Positions 7,163 through 16,164 are shown, counted from the stretch's first letter. The stretch is DNA of 33,748 nt from Thermodesulfobacteriota bacterium (GCA_028282925.1 JANQGV010000016.1:1-33748), one strand, 5' to 3'. Translations and numbers: made by a program. The notes: a model not told the origin generated them from the letters alone.

Positions 7163-8926
7163 TTATGCCAACAGATCGAGTCTGTCGTTTTCAATTATCT
7201 GGTTGTACATGGCGGCCTGCAATATCTCATGGGTGGATGGCACACCGCCCTCGCCTTGTTCACTGTCCCCTTCGCCGGTCTGTTTATTGCCTTTGCCCTG
7301 GTTGTTTTCACGCAGAAGCGATGCAAACTGCTTTCCATCCTGGCCCACATGCACCGAGAACTTTTCTACCTCGATATTCTGCACTTCCAGGGTATTGCGC
7401 AGTTGCTCGATGTTTGATTCAAGCACCTGTTTTACCTGGACTGTTTCGGCAATAACAACGGCCCGAAGCTGGTTGTCTTTCATGGAAAGCTCGATATTGA
7501 TTTTACCCAATTCAGGCGGGTGAAGCTGCATTGAAACGCGGTTTTCACCATTCTTCAGGGCTGCATTGATTTTTCCGGATATCTGGTCGAGGAGGTAGTT
7601 GGAGTTGACCGGCAGTTTTTCAGATGTTTTACTTAACAGCCCGGTGTGTTCGCTCTTCAAAACTTCCGGGTTGGTTTCAGTGCTGGTTACCACGTTCTGA
7701 AACAGGTTGACATTGTCAACTGTTTTAGGCCCGGCAGCGTCTTTTACCACCAGTTGTTCAAACAGTTGCGCGTCAAGTGATTGCAGCGGTATCTGCTTTT
7801 CAGTGGTTTCAGCGCCTGCCATATTCTGCATAATATCGGCAAACGCCGCCTGTGAATTCATATTGTTCAGCAGATAGGGGTTTACCTGCCCCTGGCCGTT
7901 CTGGTTCTGGCCGAACAGGGACGGGTTGTTGTTCATAAACGAACTGTTTTCCCCTGCCCCATTGCTGTTTTGCTTGAAAGAGGCAAGCAGCTCGTTGATT
8001 GTCCTTGTATCTTTATTGCCGTCGTTGGATGCCGTATTCTGCTCTGAGACGGTCTTTTTCAGCATTCCCTCGATGTTCTTCTCGCCGTTTTGCAGGGCCT
8101 GGAGTGCCTGTTCTTCTTTTGTCAAACCCTGGCCCTCTGTAACCTGCTGACCGTTGGGATTGGTATTGTTTGTTACCACCGGCGCATTCTCTTTAGCGGT
8201 TGCAAGCTCTGTCACGACTGCTTCCTTAAACGGCGTACCGCTTATGTCGGCATAGGTTTGCTGCAGCGCGTTACGAAGTTCGGTAAACCGGGCCAGTATG
8301 TCCTGCAACGGCGATGTCCGGCCGGTTGCGCCATTCGCACCGGTCAGGGCAAGCTGCTCTGCCCGCAGGCCTTCAAGTGTTTGGATAATAGAGTTCAGGG
8401 AGGTAATCAAATCTTCAAGGCCCTTCAGCAACTCATTTGCCTCCTGGCCCTGGAGTTCTTCAATGCTTTTACTGCCCAGCAGCATTTCAATGAGTGACAA
8501 CTGCTGATCCTGTTCCTGACCCGCTGAATCGATAAACATCTGGGCAAGCTCGTCCTGGTCCATATTAGGGAACAGCGCCTGCAGCAACTGCAGATCTTCG
8601 GCGGTCAGCGTATCCTGAAGCAGTTCCGCAAGATCGGCCTGGTTCAGGCCGCCTTTGCCGTTTGCAAGGGCAGCAGCTATCTTTTTCATAACCACATTCA
8701 GGGCCTGCATGGTATCGGTGGAACTGATATCCAGGCCGTTACCGCCTGCAAGGCCTGTAAGCTGACCCGGAAGTGTCTGCGCGGTGTGGTTGGTAGCGGA
8801 AAGCAGACCCTGGAGAATACCCTCGAAACCGCCGGACGAGCCGTTACCGTTCTGTCCGCCGATCGACTGAATGCCGGTCGGGCTTCCAGGGTTTCCAAGC
8901 AACATTTGTAAAGGATTGGTCTGCAT
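7163..8926 (-). CDS. fliK: Flagellar hook-length control protein FliK
   Basis: FliK measures hook length and switches the export gate from hook to filament substrates. The protein has 587 residues: a long low-complexity Gln/Asn/Gly-rich ruler region, then a conserved C-terminal Flg_hook domain at about residues 463-530. That domain shows LHPPELGKINIELSM, then the helix VKQVLESNIEQLRNTLE. A Glu/Gly-rich tail follows. The frame could start at a GTG at 8992, but those codons are a sigma-54 promoter, so they cannot be translated from its own transcript. The ATG at 8924-8926 with GAGGA a few bases upstream is chosen. It is the first gene of the hook cluster. Confidence 0.92.
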   Translation of the reverse strand: MQTNPLQMLLGNPGSPTGIQSIGGQNGNGSSGGFEGILQGLLSATNHTAQTLPGQLTGLAGGNGLDISSTDTMQALNVVMKKIAAALANGKGGLNQADLAELLQDTLTAEDLQLLQALFPNMDQDELAQMFIDSAGQEQDQQLSLIEMLLGSKSIEELQGQEANELLKGLEDLITSLNSIIQTLEGLRAEQLALTGANGATGRTSPLQDILARFTELRNALQQTYADISGTPFKEAVVTELATAKENAPVVTNNTNPNGQQVTEGQGLTKEEQALQALQNGEKNIEGMLKKTVSEQNTASNDGNKDTRTINELLASFKQNSNGAGENSSFMNNNPSLFGQNQNGQGQVNPYLLNNMNSQAAFADIMQNMAGAETTEKQIPLQSLDAQLFEQLVVKDAAGPKTVDNVNLFQNVVTSTETNPEVLKSEHTGLLSKTSEKLPVNSNYLLDQISGKINAALKNGENRVSMQLHPPELGKINIELSMKDNQLRAVVIAETVQVKQVLESNIEQLRNTLEVQNIEVEKFSVHVGQDGKQFASLLRENNQGKGNKQTGEGDSEQGEGGVPSTHEILQAAMYNQIIENDRLDLLA

Positions 8927-8976
8927 ATATTCCTCGTTAGTTCCTACACACACTTCTATTCCGCAACATTGCAAGA

Positions 8977-8991
8977 GCAAGGGCCATGCCA
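8977..8991 (-). promoter_or_regulatory. Sigma-54 (RpoN) promoter of fliK-flgD-flgE
   Basis: On the minus strand TGGCATG-GCCC-TTGC gives the GG/GC pair with the exact sigma-54 spacing; consensus is TGGCACG-N4-TTGC with one mismatch. It is preceded by a purine/T stretch, and transcription would start about 40 nt before the fliK ATG. Sigma-54 control of hook genes is well known in many flagellated bacteria and requires an activator such as FlrC/FlgR, not present in this window. Confidence 0.75.
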
Positions 8992-9470
8992 CATTGCGCC
9001 GGAAATTTATTTGTGATGGAATGCCGGACGTTTAAGATATTTCAGGCCCAAACGGCAATTTTTGGACAATAGGCAAAGGTAGGTAAATATGTGTTCCATG
9101 GTAGGCAAAAAGGTTCCGGTTTTGAACCAGTCAATCCCTTTTCACAGACGTTTTAAGTGCAGACCTCCGTTCAACCCTTTAACGAGGAATTTTACAGAAT
9201 TCACCACTATATAGCTATTACTACTCATCTTCAATCAGTTGTTTTTTTTCAAAAATAAGGCTTTGCCCAATACTATTTCATTAAACCCTATGATATATGT
9301 CTTTGTAACTGCACAAGATCCTCGAACGATGGAGTCTTTGTAGATTACAGGTATCAGGTAATCATACAAGATCCCATACGCACAAACAAAAGAGGGGCAA
9401 AAACAACATTACATAATCTAAAAACATACTCAGCAATTGTTCAAATCCCGTTTAATATGAATTAACGTGT
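8992..9470. other. AT-rich intergenic region between fliK and the TSP3 protein gene
   Basis: No credible reading frame or RNA gene was seen. The region separates divergent transcription units and would hold the activator sites for the sigma-54 promoter at its left edge. Nothing recognisable was found beyond that. Confidence 0.5.
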
Positions 9471-9499
9471 TTGTTAACCATGTTTTTTCTTTGTATAGA
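9471..9499 (+). promoter_or_regulatory. Sigma-70-type promoter for the exported TSP3-repeat protein
   Basis: TTGTTA (9471-9476) and TATAGA (9494-9499) lie 17 bp apart. The predicted leader of about 88 nt contains a small inverted pair (ACGCT/AGCGT near 9509-9527) and ends in AAGGAG 7 nt before the ATG. Confidence 0.45.
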
Positions 9500-9593
9500 A
9501 AGGAGGGGCACGCTAAACAGACAGCGTTTATAAATTGGGGAGGTACGACTATTTTTCCGTAATTGAACAATCAAACATGTAAGGAGAAGCTTT

Positions 9594-11609
9594 ATGCATA
9601 TTCTAATTACAATTCTTACGTTCATAATCATTTCACTAAGCATTCCACAAAACAGTTATGGAATCGCCTATTGGGAAAATGCCTATGGGGGCAGCGGAGC
9701 TGAAAGCATAAACATAACCATACCCACCACAGATACAAGATTTGGTCATTATTTAACACTCGGAAAAAGTGCATCATTTGGAGACAGGCTCTGGGCGGTA
9801 AATCTTAAAGAAAACGGGGATATCTTTTGGGAAAGGACCATTCATACTGCATTAATAAACGTCTGGTCCGTATGCCAGGGCGACCTCAATACCTCCGTAA
9901 TAGCCGGATCAACAAACTTTGCCGGTAATGGGAGTAATGTATGTTTAATGAGAATTCATAATAGCAATGGAAGCATATCATGGAATATGACGCTGGGAGG
10001 TACCGATGAAGAATCTGCAGCATGCATTGCTCAGACATCTGACGGTGGGTACATTGTATCAGGATTTACCAAAAGTTTCGGTGCTAGTGGTAGAGATGGA
10101 TACATTGTTAAAGTTCCAACCAATGGTGGTGGATATGAATGGAAAAGAATGATCGGCAGCACAGGGGATGAGAACATCACCTCTATTCGTCAATTGGACG
10201 ACGGCGGATACATCATGTGCGGAACAACCGACAGCACACTTGGCGGCGACATTGATGTATGGGTTATCCGCCTGAATTCAAACCTGGATAAAACCTTTGA
10301 AAAACATTATGGTGGAACCGGAAGTGATGTTGCATTTGCGGTTCGCCCTATTCCGGATGATAAATTTGTTGTTTTCGGAAGAACAAATTCATACAGTGCA
10401 CCAGCTGAGGATATCTGGCTACTTAAACTTGACGGATCAGGCAATATCTTGTCTGAAAAAACAATCGGAAGTTCAGGTAATGAATACATTAGAAGTGATG
10501 AAGCGGTACATATGACCTATGATAATGGTGTTTATGATGGATTTATTATTACCGGCGACACAACTTCATTTGGAAATGGCGGAAATGATTTCTTTGCCCT
10601 TAAACTTGCAGCGGATTTGACGATAGAATGGCAGAAAGCATATGGAGGTTCCGACCATGAATATGCATATTCAATTTTTCCGGACACCGCCGGCGGATAT
10701 GTTATTTCCGGCACCACACATTCATTCGGCACTGGTAATTCCGATTCTTTGATCATCAAACTGGATGAATACGGTGATGTTACAAATTGCACCAATATCG
10801 TAAACTGCTCGTTTACGAGTACCAACACATCGGCTTCCATTGGCCAACTTAATGTTGGCCTTGTTGATCCGGGCATCACTGTAACTATACCAACATATAC
10901 AACACAGGACACTACAGCCGAAGTTACACCTGTTTGTATATATATCGATACCGATGACGACTCAATTTTTGATGACGGAAACGGCGACAACATACGCGGC
11001 AACACCCCCTGCACCGGCGGGGCAACAACAAACTGTGACGATAACTGCCCGTTAACGGTAAACGGCGACCAGGCGGACCCTGACGGTGACGGAATCGGAA
11101 CGGTTTGTGATAATTGCCCTGACGACGCTAATGCCGACCAGGAGAATTTTGACAGTGATGAATTCGGTGATGTATGCGATTCAGACATCGACGGTGATTT
11201 GATTGATGAAGACGGTGATGGTGACGGAACACCGGGCAACAATCCATGTACCGGAGGTGCAACAACAGCCTGTGATGACAACTGCCCGACTGTTGCCAAC
11301 CCTGTACAGGAGAATTCCGATACAGATCATCATGGCGATGTATGCGATAATTGCCCGTATGTTGACAATGATTACCAAACCAATTCCGACACTGACAGTC
11401 ATGGAGACGCATGCGACAACTGCCCGAATGATGATAATGAGGATTTAGCCAATTCAGACACCGACAGCCACGGCGATGTTTGCGATAACTGCCCAACTAC
11501 GTGCAACGAACTGCAGAATGATGAAGATCAGGACGGCATAGGAGATGTGTGCGACCCTGAACCGAACTGTGTACAATGTGGCGTAGACAACTGTGAAAAA
11601 CCATGCTAA
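9594..11609 (+). CDS. Exported protein: propeller-like repeats plus thrombospondin type 3 repeats
   Basis: 671 residues. An N-terminal signal peptide (about residues 1-23, hydrophobic core then SYG) targets it for export. Residues ~25-400 contain about six copies of a ~55-residue repeat of the form 'GGxGxExaxxixxtxDGGYIvxGxTxSFGxGxxDxxxxKLdxxG', the pattern of beta-propeller-like secreted proteins. Residues ~445-660 are tandem Asp/Asn/Cys repeats (DxDxDGxGDxCDNCP), the Ca2+-binding thrombospondin type 3 motif, ending in a Cys-rich tail (CVQCGVDNCEKPC). It is probably secreted or surface-bound and Ca2+-stabilised. The start is well supported by AAGGAG. It has its own promoter and terminator, so it is monocistronic. 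Its biological role is not known. Confidence 0.85.
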   Translation: MHILITILTFIIISLSIPQNSYGIAYWENAYGGSGAESINITIPTTDTRFGHYLTLGKSASFGDRLWAVNLKENGDIFWERTIHTALINVWSVCQGDLNTSVIAGSTNFAGNGSNVCLMRIHNSNGSISWNMTLGGTDEESAACIAQTSDGGYIVSGFTKSFGASGRDGYIVKVPTNGGGYEWKRMIGSTGDENITSIRQLDDGGYIMCGTTDSTLGGDIDVWVIRLNSNLDKTFEKHYGGTGSDVAFAVRPIPDDKFVVFGRTNSYSAPAEDIWLLKLDGSGNILSEKTIGSSGNEYIRSDEAVHMTYDNGVYDGFIITGDTTSFGNGGNDFFALKLAADLTIEWQKAYGGSDHEYAYSIFPDTAGGYVISGTTHSFGTGNSDSLIIKLDEYGDVTNCTNIVNCSFTSTNTSASIGQLNVGLVDPGITVTIPTYTTQDTTAEVTPVCIYIDTDDDSIFDDGNGDNIRGNTPCTGGATTNCDDNCPLTVNGDQADPDGDGIGTVCDNCPDDANADQENFDSDEFGDVCDSDIDGDLIDEDGDGDGTPGNNPCTGGATTACDDNCPTVANPVQENSDTDHHGDVCDNCPYVDNDYQTNSDTDSHGDACDNCPNDDNEDLANSDTDSHGDVCDNCPTTCNELQNDEDQDGIGDVCDPEPNCVQCGVDNCEKPC

Positions 11610-11627
11610 TAAGCACATAATACAAAC

Positions 11628-11677
11628 CCCGGTAGATATGATGCGTATATCTACCGGGCTTTCTTCTTTTTTTCTTC
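11628..11677 (+). terminator. Rho-independent terminator after the TSP3 protein gene
   Basis: CCCGGTAGATAT (11628-11639) pairs perfectly with ATATCTACCGGG (11647-11658) around a 7-nt loop and is followed by a T-rich tract to 11677. It starts 18 bp after the stop codon. Confidence 0.93.
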
Positions 11678-11795
11678 CTGCCAGGGCCTGCAATTCTTCT
11701 TTACTAACGTGCTGAAAAATCATATCTTAGGAATAATTTAATAACACATCGGGGCGATTTTCAAAAACGTACTTTTCACATGGGGGATAAATAAA

Positions 11796-12599
11796 ATGCC
11801 GGGGAAAAGGATCTGTATTGTTATTGCTGTGCTGTTCAGCTTTATGCTTTCCGGAGTAGCCTTGGCTTCTGTTGCAATAGAAGCCGATCCAACAGGCAGT
11901 GCCGTTGCCATAACCGCTATCAACACCAAGCCCACTGAAATTGTGCAGGAGCTTCAAAGCTCCTTCGGGGTTACGATTGAGTTTAAAGGCAAGGAAATAC
12001 CGGATGAGCCCCTGAATGTGCAGATCAGCGGGGTGCCGTTCAAAAACGCTTTTAAAAGCCTGATAAAGATATTCGGGGTTGATAATCACTTTATCAACTA
12101 CGGTAAGCCGGGCAAAAACGATATTCCCCAGTCTATTACCGTGCATGTGCTGAGCGCCGGCGACCCCATTAAAACCGCTACCATCCAGGCCGAGCCGAAA
12201 AGGTCCGGCAAACCCAAACCGGCCGCAGGGCTGAACCGCCCACCCCAGGGAAAAAAGCCTCCGTCCATGCTGTCGAAAAAAGGAAAGCCGGAAGACTTTG
12301 ATCAAAAGGTTGATGAATTCAAAGACGCTTATGAGTGGGACAACGATGCAACCAGCGACATGGCCGGGTACCTGCTGGATATCATGCCCGATTCGCTGAA
12401 AAAGTCGGGACTTAGCGCCCTGTCGAAAGAGCTGGAAGAGTTGGTTAAGAAGGGGGAGATAAGCAAAGTGGATGAAGCAATTCTGCTGGATTCCATGGTG
12501 GCTACGGTGCCGGCTCACATGAAGAAAGACATGCGAGAACTCCTGATACGACGCATTGAAGAATTCAAGGGCGGTGCCGTTGCAATGCCGGGAAGATAA
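11796..12599 (+). CDS. Periplasmic protein of unknown function
   Basis: 267 residues with a clear signal peptide (basic start, hydrophobic ICIVIAVLFSFMLSG, cleavage near ALA-SVA around residue 24). Residues ~30-120 look like a small alpha/beta domain (INTKPTEIVQELQSSFGVTIEFKGKEIPDEPLNVQ...). Its 'helix, short strand, exposed groove' pattern recalls the STN/secretin N-terminal domain of outer-membrane export proteins, but the match is only by eye. A Pro/Lys-rich linker (~140-165) leads to a helical, highly charged C-terminal part. It lies downstream of a strong terminator, so it has its own promoter, which was not identified. GGGGGAT 9 nt upstream supports the start. It is the last gene before mazEF, with 190 bp between. 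Confidence 0.75.
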   Translation: MPGKRICIVIAVLFSFMLSGVALASVAIEADPTGSAVAITAINTKPTEIVQELQSSFGVTIEFKGKEIPDEPLNVQISGVPFKNAFKSLIKIFGVDNHFINYGKPGKNDIPQSITVHVLSAGDPIKTATIQAEPKRSGKPKPAAGLNRPPQGKKPPSMLSKKGKPEDFDQKVDEFKDAYEWDNDATSDMAGYLLDIMPDSLKKSGLSALSKELEELVKKGEISKVDEAILLDSMVATVPAHMKKDMRELLIRRIEEFKGGAVAMPGR

Positions 12600-12725
12600 G
12601 GTGGTTTTGGGGGTTGAGTATTTTGTCAGATTTAAGACAATAAGCATCTGTTAATGCTTTACTTATTAGCCAAAAGCTCGGCCTTCATAATAACAGCAAT
12701 GGTAATTTCTTTATAAAGAATTCTC

Positions 12726-12770
12726 TTGACTATAGCAATCCATATTGTATATACAATGTATATACAATAT
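12726..12770 (+). promoter_or_regulatory. mazEF promoter and palindromic operator
   Basis: TTGACT (12726-12731) is a good -35 box, with a -10 candidate inside the operator. The operator at 12742-12770 is a near-perfect 29-bp palindrome (one central mismatch) made of two overlapping 12-bp palindromes, TTGTATATACAA and TGTATATACAAT. AbrB-fold antitoxins normally bind such sites and repress their own operon; here it sits over the -10 region, 20 bp before mazE. Confidence 0.75.
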
Positions 12771-12790
12771 GATTCTCATAGGAGCTATCA

Positions 12791-13039
12791 ATGCTTACAA
12801 AAATTCAGAAATGGGGCAATAGCCAGGGCATAAGATTACCACGGGAAGTTCTCCGTAAAATTGACATATCAATTGGAGATAATGTTGATGTTTCCATATA
12901 TCATGGAGAAATTATTGTGAAGCCTGTCAAGGTTACCCGTGGCAAATACACATTAAAAAACCTGCTTAAAAATATACCGGATGACTATCGACCACACGAA
13001 ATACAATGGGGAGCACCTGCGGGTAAAGAAATATGGTAA
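12791..13039 (+). CDS. mazE: MazE-type antitoxin (AbrB/SpoVT fold)
   Basis: 82 residues with the classic antitoxin N-terminus: KIQKWGNSQGIRLPREVLRKI, then a 'GDNVDV' loop and strand. The C-terminal half (KNIPDDYRPHEIQWG) is the extended tail that normally wraps and neutralises the toxin. The start is preceded by GGAGCT with suitable spacing. The stop overlaps the toxin gene (mazF ATG at 13033, overlap 7 bp), giving translational coupling and antitoxin-first order. It is probably the DNA-binding partner for the 12742-12770 operator. Confidence 0.92.
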   Translation: MLTKIQKWGNSQGIRLPREVLRKIDISIGDNVDVSIYHGEIIVKPVKVTRGKYTLKNLLKNIPDDYRPHEIQWGAPAGKEIW

Positions 13040-13380
13040 CAGGTAAATATGTTCCCGCTAGAGGTGATTTGATTGCTCTAACGTTTGATCCGCAATCCGG
13101 ACATGAACAAAAAGGGAGACGCCCTGCCCTCGTAGTTTCCCATTCCATGTTTAACCGTAAAACCGGGCTTGCATTCGTATGCCCAATAACGACAACAGAT
13201 AGAAATATGCCCTTACATGTTCAACTTCCGGATAATTGTTCAGTCCAGGGTGTTGTTATGGTAGACCAGATGAAATCGATAGATTATGTTTCCCGAAAAG
13301 CAAAATTTATTGATAAGGCACCTACGGAAATCCTCAACGAAGCACTCGCCATTCTCGATGCAATTTTATACGAGGAATAG
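13033..13380 (+). CDS. mazF: MazF-type toxin (sequence-specific mRNA endonuclease)
   Basis: 115 residues, the usual MazF/PemK length. The family signatures are present: ARGDLIALTFDP near the N-terminus, GHEQKGRRPALVVS (about residues 23-36), CPITTT, and the late VMVDQMKSID. The two catalytic basic/polar positions around 'GHEQKGRRP' are intact, so the toxin looks active. It is translated from an ATG overlapping the mazE stop. It belongs to the same operon, controlled by the upstream palindrome. A possible role in plasmid or region stability, or in stress, follows from the family only. Confidence 0.92.
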   Translation: MVTGKYVPARGDLIALTFDPQSGHEQKGRRPALVVSHSMFNRKTGLAFVCPITTTDRNMPLHVQLPDNCSVQGVVMVDQMKSIDYVSRKAKFIDKAPTEILNEALAILDAILYEE

Positions 13381-13438
13381 GCAGGAATACTAAACTTCAC
13401 ACTGCAAGGTATTATATCACCCTGGATTCCGCGATCAC

Positions 13439-13576
13439 GAGGCTGTGTCGTAATTAAAAACGTGAAAATGAAGGCTTTCATATTTGCCCCGTAAGCGATT
13501 ATTTTAAATTTTAAATGATCGCATGGTTAGAAAAAACGGCTCCTAAACCGACAAAAATGAATTGTGACACAGCCTC
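13439..13576. mobile_element. 138-bp MITE next to mazEF
   Basis: The ends GAGGCTGTGTCGTAATT (13439-13455) and AATTGTGACACAGCCTC (13560-13576) are inverted repeats with 15 of 17 matching. The interior is AT-rich and contains a second, near-perfect 28-bp palindrome at 13495-13522. There is no coding capacity. Ends of this form occur in non-autonomous insertion-sequence derivatives; no transposase is in the window. Confidence 0.7.
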
Positions 13577-13630
13577 CAAGTCGCAGGATGACCATTCTTT
13601 TATATACTCGTCCAGCATCGTAATTGATTG

Positions 13631-13690
13631 CCCGTAAAACGGGCGGGCACCCTTCGGCTACGTTCAGGGCAGGCGGAGACCCGCCCCACA
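13631..13690. repeat. Third, inverted and diverged copy of the dispersed repeat
   Basis: Read on the minus strand, GCGGGTCTCCGCCTGCC followed by CGAAGG and GCCCGCCC matches the core order of the copies at 2462-2554 and 2861-2955, with changes in the middle. It lies between mazEF and the membrane glycosyltransferase gene. Confidence 0.6.
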
Positions 13691-13866
13691 AACTGCAATA
13701 CAATACTGTGTGAATTATACAGGGCGGAGTGACGCCGGGACATCGGCACGCTGCTGCAGGGTGTATATTTTATTTGGTGTTCGATCGGAATCGTGCTATA
13801 GCGGTTGACTTGGTGCGATTGTTGGAAAGGAATAGAACCCCTCATGATGGATTGGATACACCGGAC

Positions 13867-15489
13867 ATGACGGCCCTGCCTGATATGCCGATACCATCGC
13901 GTTTTTCCGGACGTAATTACTGGATAGTGCTCCTGCTCATCCTGTTGTTTGCGTTGGCTGTTCGTATTGTGTGTTTTGTCGGCCTGGGATTCAACGATGA
14001 TTCTTTTTATCTGGAGTATGCAGCAACTCTCTATAAAGGCCTTGCGTTCAACCCCCCGCTGTATATATGGCCGGTACGAACAGGCGTCTACCTGCCTGTG
14101 GTGCTGATGTGGAAACTGCTGGGTATCTCAGAGTTTTCCACCTCCCTTGTTTTTCTCATCTATTCACTCGGTACGGTTCCGGTTACCTGCATGCTGGGTA
14201 GTGTTCTGTTCAATCGGAGGACAGGGCTTCTGGCGGCTTTTATTGTTTCAGTCATACCGCTCGATGTCGTGTATGCCGGGCAAATCGGGCCGGATGTGCC
14301 GTTTCAACTGTTCATCGCCGTGTCGGCGCTCTTTTTCTTCAAGAGCGTACAGCCGGGCACATCAAGATTGTTGTACGCTTTTTTATGCGGGCTGTTCCTT
14401 GGATGCGCTTTTCTTTTCAAGGAAGTTATTTTCCTGATACTGATATGCTTCTGTTTTTATCCGGTAGCCGATCCACGTGTACGAACGAAGATCCTTCGGA
14501 CGGAGAGGGGGGACGGTTGTGTCGGTGTCCTTATCAACAAGGGGATTATGAAGCGGCTGGGGCTGTTTTTTGCCGGTTTTCTCATCGTCTATTGTGCGCA
14601 GACCGGCTTCTTTTACAACGTAACCGGGCAATGGTTTTTTGCCGAGAAAGCAAAATCCTGGACAATCAGGAACGACGGAAACCACAATGACGACTTTGGG
14701 TTTTACCCGCAAGCAATCCTGAATCTGAACAAGGACACCTTCGGCTGGGTACACACTAAACCGTTGTTCGGCTATGTGTACTGGTTTGTTTTGCTGAGCG
14801 CTCTTGCTCTTACGCTGCAGCGGCGCTGGTCGGCCGGGAGTCTGTTTCTGTTATGCTGGCTTACGGTGTTTTTTGTTTTTTACCAGTACGGGCTTCATTT
14901 TGTTTCCACGGTTATCCTGGAGAACGGTATGCGTACACGGCACAGCCGGTTCCTGCTGCCGATGTCGGTTCCGGCCGCGCTGCTGATTGCCCATGCTTTT
15001 CTTTATAAAAAAAACAGGTCCTTTGCCGCCGTGAAAACGGTGCTGGTGCTGGTTCTTATGGGTACATCGCTTTATTATGCCTATACCAGTAAAATCTTTC
15101 TCCGCAACGGAATGGGATATGTCCGTGAAACGGTGCACTATCTGATGCAGCTTGAACCGAAAAAGATGTATGTCCCCGATGCGTGGTGCCTGTCGAAATT
15201 CTTGTTTTTCAGTGGATATGACGACGAGTTTTTTAACAGACTGGTCACCTATGAGTGCAGCGAAGTGAACTGTGAAGACAACAACGTGAAAACCGGCGGG
15301 TTCATCGAGGATGCATACATTGTTACCTTTGTCAGCCCCTACTCATATCTTAATCTAAAACAGAACAACACGTACCCGGACTTTGTGCTGAACCCGCCCC
15401 CCTGGTGGAAAGAACTGAAAACAATTACGCTTCATAACCACGGCTTTTTCAGCAGATATTCACCACGGATCTTTTATACCGGCAAGTAA
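13867..15489 (+). CDS. GT-C type membrane glycosyltransferase (ArnT/PMT-like)
   Basis: About 540 residues with around ten hydrophobic segments. After the first segment there is an acidic loop motif, GLGFNDDSFYLEYA (DD), the position at which ArnT/PMT-type (GT39/GT-C) transferases carry their catalytic acidic pair. Such enzymes take a sugar from a polyprenyl-phosphate donor and transfer it to lipid A, proteins or teichoic-like polymers outside the membrane. The C-terminal ~150 residues form a soluble domain with several Cys. The open frame runs back to 13729, but those codons overlap repeat-flanking DNA and show no ribosome site. The ATG at 13867 is preferred and is only moderately supported; ATG 13885 is an alternative. 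Substrate is unknown. Confidence 0.8.
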   Translation: MTALPDMPIPSRFSGRNYWIVLLLILLFALAVRIVCFVGLGFNDDSFYLEYAATLYKGLAFNPPLYIWPVRTGVYLPVVLMWKLLGISEFSTSLVFLIYSLGTVPVTCMLGSVLFNRRTGLLAAFIVSVIPLDVVYAGQIGPDVPFQLFIAVSALFFFKSVQPGTSRLLYAFLCGLFLGCAFLFKEVIFLILICFCFYPVADPRVRTKILRTERGDGCVGVLINKGIMKRLGLFFAGFLIVYCAQTGFFYNVTGQWFFAEKAKSWTIRNDGNHNDDFGFYPQAILNLNKDTFGWVHTKPLFGYVYWFVLLSALALTLQRRWSAGSLFLLCWLTVFFVFYQYGLHFVSTVILENGMRTRHSRFLLPMSVPAALLIAHAFLYKKNRSFAAVKTVLVLVLMGTSLYYAYTSKIFLRNGMGYVRETVHYLMQLEPKKMYVPDAWCLSKFLFFSGYDDEFFNRLVTYECSEVNCEDNNVKTGGFIEDAYIVTFVSPYSYLNLKQNNTYPDFVLNPPPWWKELKTITLHNHGFFSRYSPRIFYTGK

Positions 15490-15892
15490 ACTTTAAAAGA
15501 GTCGTGATATTTTTTTACATGAAGGCCTTGAGAAGCGCACCCTGCCGGCCTTTACCGTGTTTGCCCCTGAAATATATACACGGACCTGTCTGCCCCACTG
15601 CAGTATGTGAGTTTCCTCATTATCATACGGCAGAAAACAGGCGACCGGCATGGTACGCTTCCCAAAGCCTTCCGATAGACGTATTGGTGACATTCGGCAC
15701 GGTACTCTGTAACGGGTGCTGTACTGTGGAAACAGCGGCTGGTGCTGTTGCGGTATGCCCCTCATCGGCGTGTGCCCCTCTTTTATTTTGGATAGCTCTA
15801 CCTGCCTCTTACGTACTGTGCTTAAGCACGTATTCTGTACCATTATAGAATAAATACGGATTAAGCTAAAGAAAAAAAAAGCGTTGTAATTC

Positions 15893-15916
15893 AAAATGAG
15901 TATTATTACTCATTTT
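15893..15916. terminator. AT-rich hairpin with T-run, terminator-like
   Basis: AAAATGAGTA (15893-15902) and TACTCATTTT (15907-15916) form a perfect 10-bp stem with a TTAT loop, followed on the plus strand by further T. It is low in GC, so strength is uncertain, and it lies 400 bp after the nearest upstream stop codon. Confidence 0.4.
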
Positions 15917-15971
15917 TTAGTGGTGTTTATGTGAACTATCAGGAACTGCATCTACGTGATGGTGATAGGGC

Positions 15972-16030
15972 CTGACGAATCTTTCTGCAGAGCGTCAGCG
16001 GTCTGTAACCGGTTGCTGCGGTTACCGGCC
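15972..16030. repeat. Two adjacent stem-loops upstream of the kinase promoter
   Basis: CTGACG (15972-15977) pairs with CGTCAG (15993-15998). Right after it, GGTC-T-GTAACCG pairs with CGGTTAC-C-GGCC (16000-16030). They lie 135 bp upstream of the promoter, so they are not the leader of the kinase mRNA. They could belong to an unrecognised small RNA. Confidence 0.4.
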
Positions 16031-16164
16031 TGCGAGGCGGGATTCCTCCTTATGCCCCAACACGCGCTGAATGACATGTTTTAGTATAGATCTGCAGCAG
16101 ATTAATGAACCCCCGAGTCACCGTTCAAATACACACGTTCATTTCCGCCGACCACCTGATTTTT

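Larger units (their letters stand above)
15490..16164. other. Intergenic region with inverted repeats, no gene
   Basis: Two overlapping, opposite-strand open frames here are short and low in any family signal and are treated as chance. The stretch contains a terminator-like hairpin (15893-15916) and two clustered stems (15972-16030). It ends at the promoter for the hybrid kinase. Confidence 0.5.

Noticed and set aside
9436-9571. ATTGTTCAA and TTGAACAAT inverted pair around the promoter of the TSP3 gene
   Set aside because: A 9-bp match over a 600-bp region is expected by chance; not listed as a site.
15493-15894. Overlapping frames on both strands in the intergenic region (15493-15894 and 15504-15848)
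   Set aside because: No domain signal, no ribosome site and Cys/Pro/Arg-rich translations; both cannot be real.
15972-16030. Riboswitch for the sensor kinase
   Set aside because: The stem-loops lie upstream of the predicted promoter and match no riboswitch consensus that I recognise.
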